From: Alphaproteobacteria bacterium
GTDB lineage: Bacteria; Pseudomonadota; Alphaproteobacteria; Rs-D84
Assembly: GCA_017650505.1 (NCBI GenBank)
Contig: JAGCET010000009.1
Span: 1 to 5,873 of the forward strand
DNA length: 5,873 nt
Direction: 5' to 3'
Each line of letters starts with the position of its first letter. The first letter of the stretch is position 1. Below are positions 1 to 4,556 of the stretch, piece after piece. A program made the position numbers and the translations under genes. The notes beneath the pieces were generated by a model, which saw only the letters and a program-made list of their open reading frames with translations, was not told the DNA's origin and searched no databases.

Positions 1-30
1 CATACCCCCTATGTAAGTCACGCTAGGCTG

Positions 31-46
31 TTTGTTATATAACAAA
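31..46. repeat. Perfect 16-bp palindrome TTTGTTATATAACAAA
   Basis: TTTGTTAT followed directly by ATAACAAA gives an exact two-fold dyad with no spacer, as expected of an operator for a dimeric regulator. It lies 37 bp upstream of the candidate extended -10 at 83-91, and CAAAAG/CTTTTG (43-58) overlaps its right edge. The half-sites are AT-rich, so chance is a real alternative. I cannot assign a regulator; a Rex site would have a 4-bp spacer, which is absent. Confidence 0.35.
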
Positions 47-82
47 AGAATGCTTTTGAATACAGTTCTAATGCCATATCCG

Positions 83-91
83 TGGTATAAT
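83..91 (+). promoter_or_regulatory. Candidate extended -10 promoter (TGGTATAAT)
   Basis: TATAAT at 86-91 is preceded by TGG, the TGn extension that can replace a -35 box. No good -35 sits at 16-18 bp; TTGAAT at 56-61 is 24 bp away, which is too far. Transcription would start near 98 and run into the terminator at 235-260, giving an RNA of about 165 nt. It could equally be a chance match in AT-rich DNA. Confidence 0.35.
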
Positions 92-114
92 GTGCGGAAA
101 TTCGCATTTTTGTA

Positions 115-225
115 TTATGCCGCCTTCTTTTTCAATAAAGCATGAATCCCTGAGTTTTCAAGGATAAGGGCATTTTTAACGATTTCGTCATATAAAAGGT
201 TCCAACTTTGTCCTATAAGGTGCAC
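115..225 (-). pseudogene. Possible remnant of a gene 3' end (36 codons)
   Basis: The frame read from GTG at 225 ends at TAA (115-117) and gives a protein-like sequence with an amphipathic stretch (LLYDEIVKNALILENSG) and a basic end (LLKKKAA). There is no ATG and no ribosome binding site: the bases before GTG belong to the terminator of the next gene. After the stop the same frame stays open to the window edge. It may be the tail of a truncated gene. A random open frame of this length is quite possible, so the call is weak. I do not recognise the family. Confidence 0.15.
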
Positions 226-234
226 CAGGATAAA

Positions 235-260
235 AAAACGGAATCTTGCGATTCCGTTTT
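235..260 (-). terminator. Intrinsic terminator of the glutaredoxin-like/cvpA operon
   Basis: AAAACGGAATC (235-245) and GATTCCGTTTT (250-260) form a perfect 11-bp stem around the tetraloop positions 246-249. Read on the minus strand, the stem runs into seven consecutive T (complement of 232-238), the classic Rho-independent layout, starting 17 bases after the cvpA stop codon. On the plus strand it is followed by TTTT-AC-TTTT, so it could also stop transcripts coming from the left; it looks bidirectional. Confidence 0.9.
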
Positions 261-277
261 ACTTTTCTATTCTAATT

Positions 278-1015
278 TTATTTATTCTTTTCGCGGTCGG
301 CGGCATGAGCCTCCACCGCGTTGGCAACGGTTTCTATTTGCAGCAACTGATTTTCCAACGCATCACGTTCAGAATTTTTATATCCGGTTTCTTCCGTGCC
401 CGACGGTGCCGCCGGCGCATCGCGCCCCGCGTCCGCCGCGACACGCGGATTTATCAGGTTATCGAATATCTTTTGTGCCTCGCGCGAGCCTTCGACATCA
501 CGCAGCAACAGTTTACTTGTCGGGCCGGGGATAAACCATTCGTCTAACTTTACGGCCGTCATTTGCATAATTGGGCGCGTGCGTGCGTCTTCCAACCAAT
601 GTGGCATACGCGGCGTGTCCGAAAAATACCATAACGACAGCCAATATACGATACCCATAAATACCACACCGCGGACAATCCCGAATATGACACCCAACGT
701 GTGGTCGGTGACGTTCATAACACTGGATTGTATTCTATCGCGCAATTTTTGGTTAAAGAATCCAACGATTAGTAATATAACAAAGAATACCACAAAGTAC
801 GATGCGACCAACGTGCCAACCGTCGATTCGCCAAGGCCGAACCAACCCTGGAGTAATTTGTCCAACATTGGCGATACGAATCGCGCCGTCACCGCCGCCA
901 CAACCCACGACAATGTTGCAACGGTTTCGTATATGCCGCCACGTATTGTCGCCCATATTGTTGACGCCAACAAAATCCCAACATAACCATAATCAAGCCA
1001 AGTTAAACCAAACAT
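278..1015 (-). CDS. cvpA: CvpA family inner-membrane protein
   Basis: CvpA proteins are small inner-membrane proteins named for a role in colicin V production; their molecular function is still uncertain, with links to envelope stress tolerance. The sequence shows the family layout: four hydrophobic segments at about residues 7-24, 31-50, 65-87 and 106-130. It also has the typical opening (WLDYGYVGILLASTIWATIRG) and the signature before the last helix, D104-x-x-L-G-x-x-x-G-x-x-R-G116. At 245 residues it is longer than the usual 160-190. The extra part is a hydrophilic Ala/Asp/Glu-rich tail (about 190-245), probably disordered or helical. The start lies 10 bases after the stop of the upstream glutaredoxin-like gene, with only a weak GGA as ribosome binding site, so it is probably translated from the same mRNA. 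The common partner purF is not next to it. Confidence 0.85.
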   Translation of the reverse strand: MFGLTWLDYGYVGILLASTIWATIRGGIYETVATLSWVVAAVTARFVSPMLDKLLQGWFGLGESTVGTLVASYFVVFFVILLIVGFFNQKLRDRIQSSVMNVTDHTLGVIFGIVRGVVFMGIVYWLSLWYFSDTPRMPHWLEDARTRPIMQMTAVKLDEWFIPGPTSKLLLRDVEGSREAQKIFDNLINPRVAADAGRDAPAAPSGTEETGYKNSERDALENQLLQIETVANAVEAHAADREKNK

Positions 1016-1025
1016 TTCTTATCCA

Positions 1026-1610
1026 TTATTTTTTGTTGCCTTTACGTGTCAAAACGAATCCCAATCCCAAAACCAGCGCAATCAGCACCGCATAGAAAAT
1101 CCAACCGGTGTCGGATTTTTCTGCACCATCAATTTTTTTTTGCGCGTCATCCGCCGATTTTGCATCCGATTTATATTCAACAATCACGTCTGCGCGTTCA
1201 GTGTGCGCGGCACGGAAAGCGGCCGCATCAGATTCCATTGCTTTCTTGTTTTCCGCCGCAACCTTTTTTGCCGCATCGTCTAAATCCGCGGCAACCGCAT
1301 CACGGATGGAATCCGCCATAGAATCGCCATAGCCTTGGAAACATTTTTCACCAACAACCATAACCGGCACACCACCCGATTCGTATTCGCACTTGGTCAA
1401 TGCGTCTTTGAACGCCGGACGGTTTTCAGATTCCATAACGTTGACCGCCGTAACCCGCAATTCTGGATATTCATAGACCAATGTCTGCGATATAAATTCA
1501 CGTGCGTGATGACAATGTGGGCACGTCGGCGAATAGTACAACGTTATATCCGCGGCCATCGCATTACCAATGAACACGGCACCCAATACAGAACCCAAAA
1601 CTTTATTCAT
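1026..1610 (-). CDS. Secreted, membrane-anchored glutaredoxin/thioredoxin-fold protein
   Basis: This is probably a thiol-disulfide redox protein facing the periplasm. Residues 1-19 form a signal peptide (MNKVLGSVLGAVFIGNAMA, likely cut before A20). The thioredoxin-fold domain follows at about 21-106, with strand ITLYYSP leading into the active site C30-P-H-C33 and the cis-proline loop GGVPV (P82). Two further cysteines, C74 and C90, could form a second disulfide. Residues about 107-165 are a charged Ala/Lys/Glu/Asp-rich helical linker. A single membrane helix (169-188) and a basic end (RKGNKK) anchor the C-terminus. The ATG at 1610 was chosen because AAAGGAG lies 8 bases upstream and the signal peptide begins there; a longer frame to 1673 would run through the promoter. 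It is the first gene of a two-gene operon with cvpA. CPHC resembles DsbA-type active sites, but the domain is glutaredoxin-sized, and its redox partner is unknown. Confidence 0.8.
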   Translation of the reverse strand: MNKVLGSVLGAVFIGNAMAADITLYYSPTCPHCHHAREFISQTLVYEYPELRVTAVNVMESENRPAFKDALTKCEYESGGVPVMVVGEKCFQGYGDSMADSIRDAVAADLDDAAKKVAAENKKAMESDAAAFRAAHTERADVIVEYKSDAKSADDAQKKIDGAEKSDTGWIFYAVLIALVLGLGFVLTRKGNKK

Positions 1611-1638
1611 AATAAAAACTCCTTTCGTTTGTAATGTG

Positions 1639-1668
1639 ATTATAGAAACAATGACGCAATTTGCGCAA
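1639..1668 (-). promoter_or_regulatory. Promoter of the glutaredoxin-like/cvpA operon
   Basis: On the minus strand, -35 TTGCGC (1663-1668) and -10 TATAAT (1639-1644) are 18 bp apart. The -10 is consensus and the -35 matches 4 of 6. The start of transcription would be near 1632, leaving a leader of about 20 nt that includes AAAGGAG. The -35 lies inside the 8-bp palindrome TTGCGCAA (1661-1668), which could be part of an operator. Confidence 0.6.
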
Positions 1669-1669
1669 G

Positions 1670-1689
1670 TCATTTTTCATAAAAAGTGA
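1670..1689. repeat. Inverted repeat between two divergent promoters
   Basis: TCATTTTT (1670-1677) and AAAAAGTGA (1681-1689) form an inverted repeat around CAT, with one bulged G. It lies between the -35 boxes of the redox operon (1663-1668) and the superoxide dismutase gene (1703-1708), where a shared regulator could bind. The pairing is mostly A/T, so it may be coincidental. Confidence 0.3.
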
Positions 1690-1702
1690 ACAAATTTTCC
1701 TG

Positions 1703-1731
1703 TTGGCGGCGTGCAATTATTTTTGTAGAAT
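1703..1731 (+). promoter_or_regulatory. Promoter of the superoxide dismutase gene
   Basis: -35 TTGGCG (1703-1708, 4 of 6) and -10 TAGAAT (1726-1731, 5 of 6) are separated by 17 bp. Transcription would begin near 1738, just at the AAAAGGAG ribosome binding site (1738-1745), so the leader would be only about 15 nt. Confidence 0.55.
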
Positions 1732-1752
1732 TTCGTCAAAAGGAGTTTATAT

Positions 1753-2340
1753 ATGTTTAACCTGAACGATTTTCCATTGCCTTTTCGTGAAACAGATATG
1801 GAACCATATATGTCGGCGGAAACCGTACGCATTCACTATGGGCGGCATTTGGCGACGTATATTGCGAACCTGAACAAACTGATTGCGGGAACCCGGTATG
1901 CCAATATGGACCTGCGTGAGATAATAACAAGTTCTGTCAATGATGCAACGGCGCAAAAGATTTTTAACAACGCGGCCCAGGTATATAATCACGAATTCTT
2001 TTTTAACTGTTTGGGACGCGGGAATAATGTGATTCCCGGCATAATTTCTGATGCGTTTGGGGGCGTTGCCGAATTTCACGAGAAGTTTAAATCGGTGGCA
2101 AATGAAGTATTTGGTTCGGGTTGGGTTTGGATTGTAAAAACAGATAATAACAAGTTTGAAATTATATCGACGAAAAATGCCGACACACCAATTGCACACG
2201 GATTGGAACCGATACTTACGTTGGATTTATGGGAACATGCGTATTACCTTGATTACCAAAACCGACGCGGCGATTTTGTCGATACTTTTCTGACCGGTAT
2301 GATAGATTGGAAGTTTGTTGTGAACAATATGAACTTGTAA
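1753..2340 (+). CDS. sodB: Superoxide dismutase, iron type
   Basis: It converts superoxide to hydrogen peroxide and oxygen, most likely in the cytoplasm since no signal peptide is present. At 195 residues it has the normal family length. All four metal ligands are visible: H28 (IHYGRH), H80 (AAQVYNHEFF), D158 and H162 in the signature DLWEHAYY. Gateway residues H32 and Y36 are present. The outer-sphere glutamine sits at Q76 in AAQVYNH, the position used by iron enzymes (Q69 in E. coli SodB) rather than the late position of manganese enzymes. FGSGWVWIV (120-128) is also typical. One oddity is L33, where the family usually has a second His (HH becomes HL). AAAAGGAG lies 7 bases before the ATG. 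It is divergent from the redox operon, and its stop lies 3 bp from that of the convergent acetyltransferase-like gene. Fe preference is inferred from sequence; cambialistic use is possible. Confidence 0.95.
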   Translation: MFNLNDFPLPFRETDMEPYMSAETVRIHYGRHLATYIANLNKLIAGTRYANMDLREIITSSVNDATAQKIFNNAAQVYNHEFFFNCLGRGNNVIPGIISDAFGGVAEFHEKFKSVANEVFGSGWVWIVKTDNNKFEIISTKNADTPIAHGLEPILTLDLWEHAYYLDYQNRRGDFVDTFLTGMIDWKFVVNNMNL

Positions 2341-2343
2341 TTT

Positions 2344-2646
2344 TTATGCCGCAACACGAATCATTCGAACATCATCAAATTCGGGATATCGGTTAAATAT
2401 CGATTGTGCGCGCGGACAAAAACATAAAACTTTGCGATGCGTGCGTCGTGCGAAATTTACGACACAGTAAACCAAATTACGACACAGGTCTGTGTCGGCA
2501 TATTCCGGGGCAAGGTATGTGGATTCTATCAGCAACCGATCAAATCCGAATGTGACAATATCTATCTGGCCGATTTTGCGCCCATTATATTTGGCACAAA
2601 AACCTTTTCCATTTGGTAAAGATTCGTACTTGACATCATGTGGCAT
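2344..2646 (-). CDS. Small GNAT-fold acetyltransferase-like protein (YjdJ type)
   Basis: This 100-residue protein resembles the short single-domain GCN5-related acetyltransferases (YjdJ-like, Acetyltransf_CG). Matching landmarks are a strand pair with a turn (FCAKYNGRKIGQIDIV, 16-31), the strand LLIESTYLAPEY (38-49), a helix (LVYCVVNFARRTHRK, 58-72), and the family ending CP-A---F--YPE-DDV (C77, P78, F84, Y87-P88-E89). Relatives use an R/K-G-x-G-I/A loop before that helix to hold the acetyl-CoA pyrophosphate; here the position reads ADTDLCRN (50-57), with no glycine. Activity is therefore uncertain and a non-catalytic role is possible. The ATG at 2646 was preferred over a GTG at 2676 because GGGGAAAG lies about 6 bases upstream and relatives start near here. 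It converges on sodB with 3 bp between stops and no terminator in between. Confidence 0.7.
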   Translation of the reverse strand: MPHDVKYESLPNGKGFCAKYNGRKIGQIDIVTFGFDRLLIESTYLAPEYADTDLCRNLVYCVVNFARRTHRKVLCFCPRAQSIFNRYPEFDDVRMIRVAA

Positions 2647-2681
2647 TTTATCTTTCCCCAATATACAAAATACCACAATAA

Positions 2682-2711
2682 ACTATGCGTATAAATATGA
2701 ATGTTTGCCAA
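2682..2711 (-). promoter_or_regulatory. Possible promoter of the acetyltransferase-like gene
   Basis: On the minus strand, TTGGCA (2706-2711, 5 of 6) and CATAGT (2682-2687, 4 of 6) are 18 bp apart. Transcription would start near 2675, about 29 bases before the ATG. The -10 is weak, so this is tentative. Confidence 0.35.
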
Positions 2712-2750
2712 AATGCGGGGATGTTTTCCGCGGTTTATGCGCGAATTTAA

Positions 2751-2776
2751 TCTAAGATTTTTAAAATAATCTTGGA
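2751..2776. repeat. Nine-base inverted repeat upstream of the orphan gene promoter
   Basis: TCTAAGATT (2751-2759) and AATCTTGGA (2768-2776) are complementary at 8 of 9 positions (9 of 9 if T:G is allowed) around an 8-base AT spacer. The right arm ends 17 bp before the -35 box at 2794, a usual place for an activator site or upstream operator. It has no T-tract in either direction, so it does not look like a terminator. Confidence 0.4.
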
Positions 2777-2793
2777 ACGCCCCATATTTTATA

Positions 2794-2821
2794 TTGACAA
2801 CAGTTTCTTTTGTAATATAAT
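2794..2821 (+). promoter_or_regulatory. Consensus sigma-70-type promoter of the orphan gene
   Basis: Both hexamers match consensus exactly: TTGACA at 2794-2799 and TATAAT at 2816-2821, with a 16-bp spacer (one short of the optimum). Transcription should begin near 2828, which rules out any translation start upstream of that point. This is the best promoter match in the window. Confidence 0.85.
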
Positions 2822-2846
2822 CCCACAAAAACAAAGGTATATGATT

Positions 2847-3488
2847 ATGAAGGATAATTTCATTAATTGTATCGCCGATTTGGAACAGGCGGTGCGTGAT
2901 ACCAGTTATAGTCTGGAAAAAAAACCTTATATTTTTGACCGGACTTGTTATCAGTTGAAACAGTACGACCAAACCGTCGCTGAAGCGGTTATAAGCCAAT
3001 GGGGTTTAAGCACATTTCGATACAAGGATCACTTTTATGCAAAAAGAAGCGAGATAACCGCCGTTATCGACAAGGATATAGAAACACAATTGATAGACGG
3101 TTTTCGCCATTTTAATCGCGATAGAGAGGATTTTTTGCAGCAGCAAAAGCAGGGAAACTTTGAGCATGCTTTAAAAGAGTGTTATGATTTGATTGAAAGC
3201 GCCAAGCAAGACGGTAGTCTACAAAAAATAAAATTAAGTTTTGAGAAAGAAAGGTTTTCTACGTTGGATGAAATATGGACTGAATACATTCCTGTATATA
3301 CCGCTATTATTGATGGAGCAAAACGAGAAAAAATTGTGTATAGTTATGGTCGTAGAGGTTGTGACCGTCTAGAGTATAACGGCGTTATTTACAATGATAA
3401 AGATTATAATTTTAATTGTCTTCATGGTAAGATGTTGGAAGTAAAAATGAAATGGTCGGCCCGGGCAGAAATGGGTGCACGTGCGTAA
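2847..3488 (+). CDS. Hypothetical protein, 213 residues, soluble and helical
   Basis: I do not recognise this protein. It has no signal peptide and no membrane segment, and it is rich in charged and aromatic residues. Predicted features by eye are an N-terminal helix (DNFINCIADLEQAV) and a central, strongly charged helical region (about 75-150, including DREDFLQQQKQGNFEHALKE), possibly coiled coil. After that comes a more strand-like C-terminal part (YSYGRRGCDRLEYNGVIYND). The last dozen residues (KWSARAEMGARA) are Ala/Arg-rich and more GC-rich than the rest. The ATG at 2847 was chosen because AAAGG (2833-2837) lies 9 bases upstream; the ATG at 2841 would leave only 3 bases. The gene uses AGA/AGG for four of its roughly 15 arginines, which I did not see in sodB or in the parts of the other genes I checked, and this may reflect recent transfer. 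Its function is unknown; it stands alone behind a consensus promoter. Confidence 0.75.
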   Translation: MKDNFINCIADLEQAVRDTSYSLEKKPYIFDRTCYQLKQYDQTVAEAVISQWGLSTFRYKDHFYAKRSEITAVIDKDIETQLIDGFRHFNRDREDFLQQQKQGNFEHALKECYDLIESAKQDGSLQKIKLSFEKERFSTLDEIWTEYIPVYTAIIDGAKREKIVYSYGRRGCDRLEYNGVIYNDKDYNFNCLHGKMLEVKMKWSARAEMGARA

Positions 3489-3541
3489 ATTCATAAATGT
3501 AATTCAGGGGCCTTTCAATATCATTTCCTTTTGATGCGGTA

Positions 3542-4471
3542 TTAAATCTGTGAAAAATTCTTTTGAATAATTCGCGCACTGCGTCGTAATGCGTTTGATT
3601 CGACCGCCGACATTTTCGGATTTAATGTGATTACGACACCGCCGCCACCAACGACACGGGGCAAAGACATCGCAACCGTATGTGCGCCCGTTCCGGCAAC
3701 GATTGACACGGTCAATATTCGTCTTTCGTCATTTACGATGCAACGCAATAAATCTGCGACTGCGGCACCAATGCCATCCCATGTCGCGCCACGTCCCCGA
3801 ATAATTTCATACGCCGCATTGCGAACGTGTTCTTCGATGCTGTTGCAGATGGCGGTGGTCAGTGGAACTTTTACCTGGCGACAGAAATCTTCCAATGATA
3901 ATCCACCAATTGTAATTCCGGTCCAATCAATCACACTGCTGTCGCCATGTTCGCCAATGACGTAAGAATGAATAGATTGCGGCGACACAGAAAGCCCCCG
4001 CGACAATATCGTGCGCAGACGTGCCGTATCCAACATTGTCCCCGTACCAATGACGCGTGCAGGTGGCAATTTTGAAAGTGATTGAGCCAACATAACCATA
4101 ACATCCAACGGATTTGTCACAATAACCAGAATCACATGCTTTGGGTCAACATTTGCCATAACACGCGGAACAATGTCGCGGATAACTTCGGCATTGTGTT
4201 GCAATAAATCAGTGCGCGTTTCGCCCGGTTTCTGGTTTGCGCCGGCCGAAATTATAACTATGTCCGCCCCACGAATTCCGCGATAATTATTTACCGCCGA
4301 AATTTTTACATCGAAACCAAAAGTTGCCGCGTGTCCCAAATCTTCGGCGGCGGCGCGTGCGCGCGTACCATCGCGGTCAAACAAAACCATTTCGTGAACA
4401 AGACCGGTATTTTTTACCGCCGTCGCAACGGCCGAACCAACCGAACCGATGCCAATAATTGCTATCTTCAT
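3542..4471 (-). CDS. ldh: L-lactate dehydrogenase (NAD-dependent)
   Basis: It interconverts pyruvate + NADH and L-lactate + NAD in the cytoplasm, closing fermentative glycolysis. At 309 residues it has normal length. The Rossmann motif is G7-x-G-x-x-G12, with D32 favouring NAD over NADP. Specificity is set by Q80 in GANQKPGETR; malate dehydrogenases have Arg there. R86 (substrate loop), N120, D148 and R151 (LDTARLR), H175 (IGEHGD, catalytic) and T230 (GATWDG) are all present. R153 and H168 match R173 and H188, which bind fructose 1,6-bisphosphate in allosteric bacterial enzymes, so activation by that sugar is plausible. The start is clear: AGGAG lies about 7 bases before the ATG. The gene follows the transporter gene on the same strand but has its own promoter. 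No terminator is visible in the 53 bp before the convergent orphan gene. Confidence 0.93.
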   Translation of the reverse strand: MKIAIIGIGSVGSAVATAVKNTGLVHEMVLFDRDGTRARAAAEDLGHAATFGFDVKISAVNNYRGIRGADIVIISAGANQKPGETRTDLLQHNAEVIRDIVPRVMANVDPKHVILVIVTNPLDVMVMLAQSLSKLPPARVIGTGTMLDTARLRTILSRGLSVSPQSIHSYVIGEHGDSSVIDWTGITIGGLSLEDFCRQVKVPLTTAICNSIEEHVRNAAYEIIRGRGATWDGIGAAVADLLRCIVNDERRILTVSIVAGTGAHTVAMSLPRVVGGGGVVITLNPKMSAVESNALRRSARIIQKNFSQI

Positions 4472-4491
4472 CTGAATCTCCTGTTGATAGC

Positions 4492-4521
4492 ATTATAGCA
4501 TATTTTGGTGGCCAGTGTAAG
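4492..4521 (-). promoter_or_regulatory. Extended -10 promoter of ldh
   Basis: On the minus strand, TGCTATAAT (hexamer 4492-4497) gives a consensus -10 with the TGn extension. CTTACA (4516-4521) is a 4 of 6 match to the -35 at 18 bp. Transcription would start near 4485, leaving a leader of about 15 nt that holds the AGGAG site. Confidence 0.65.
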
Positions 4522-4535
4522 TGATTTAGTGATTA
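4520..4535. repeat. Short direct repeat AGTGATT upstream of the ldh promoter
   Basis: AGTGATT occurs at 4520-4526 and again at 4528-4534, an 8-bp period, immediately upstream of and touching the ldh -35 box. Tandem heptamers next to a weak -35 can be activator sites, but the unit is short and may be chance. Confidence 0.25.
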
Positions 4536-4556
4536 TGGTTTATTTCTGGTTGGCAA

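Larger units (their letters stand above)
1..232. other. Left-edge region without a convincing protein gene
   Basis: No gene with a start codon and ribosome binding site could be supported here. What can be seen: a perfect 16-bp palindrome (31-46) overlapping a small inverted repeat (CAAAAG/CTTTTG, 43-58), an extended -10 hexamer on the plus strand (83-91), a small hairpin (146-165), and the palindrome GGTGCACC (219-226). A minus-strand frame stays open for about 36 codons (115-225) but has no good start. The stretch could be a small-RNA locus, the decayed 3' end of a gene, or the control region of a gene beyond the left edge. Confidence 0.5.

Noticed and set aside
93..111. TGCG/CGCA hairpin followed by five T as a plus-strand terminator
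   Set aside because: The stem is only 4 bp with a 6-base loop, and it would lie directly on the start of the transcript from the -10 at 86-91.
1..232. tRNA, 6S RNA or tracrRNA in the left region
   Set aside because: No tRNA T-loop or acceptor stem, no convincing closing stem with a central bubble, and no CRISPR repeat or Cas gene nearby to pair with.
396..986. Long open frame of 196 codons on the plus strand
   Set aside because: It is antisense to cvpA, whose protein has a clear family signature and four membrane helices; no ribosome binding site and no recognisable protein in this frame.
1611..1673. Longer N-terminus for the glutaredoxin-like protein from 1673
   Set aside because: It would cover the promoter and ribosome binding site and would mask a clean signal peptide that begins at 1610.
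2772..2846. Longer N-terminus for the orphan protein from a TTG at 2772
   Set aside because: The consensus promoter at 2794-2821 lies inside this extension, so the mRNA would start after it; AAAGG is placed for the ATG at 2847.
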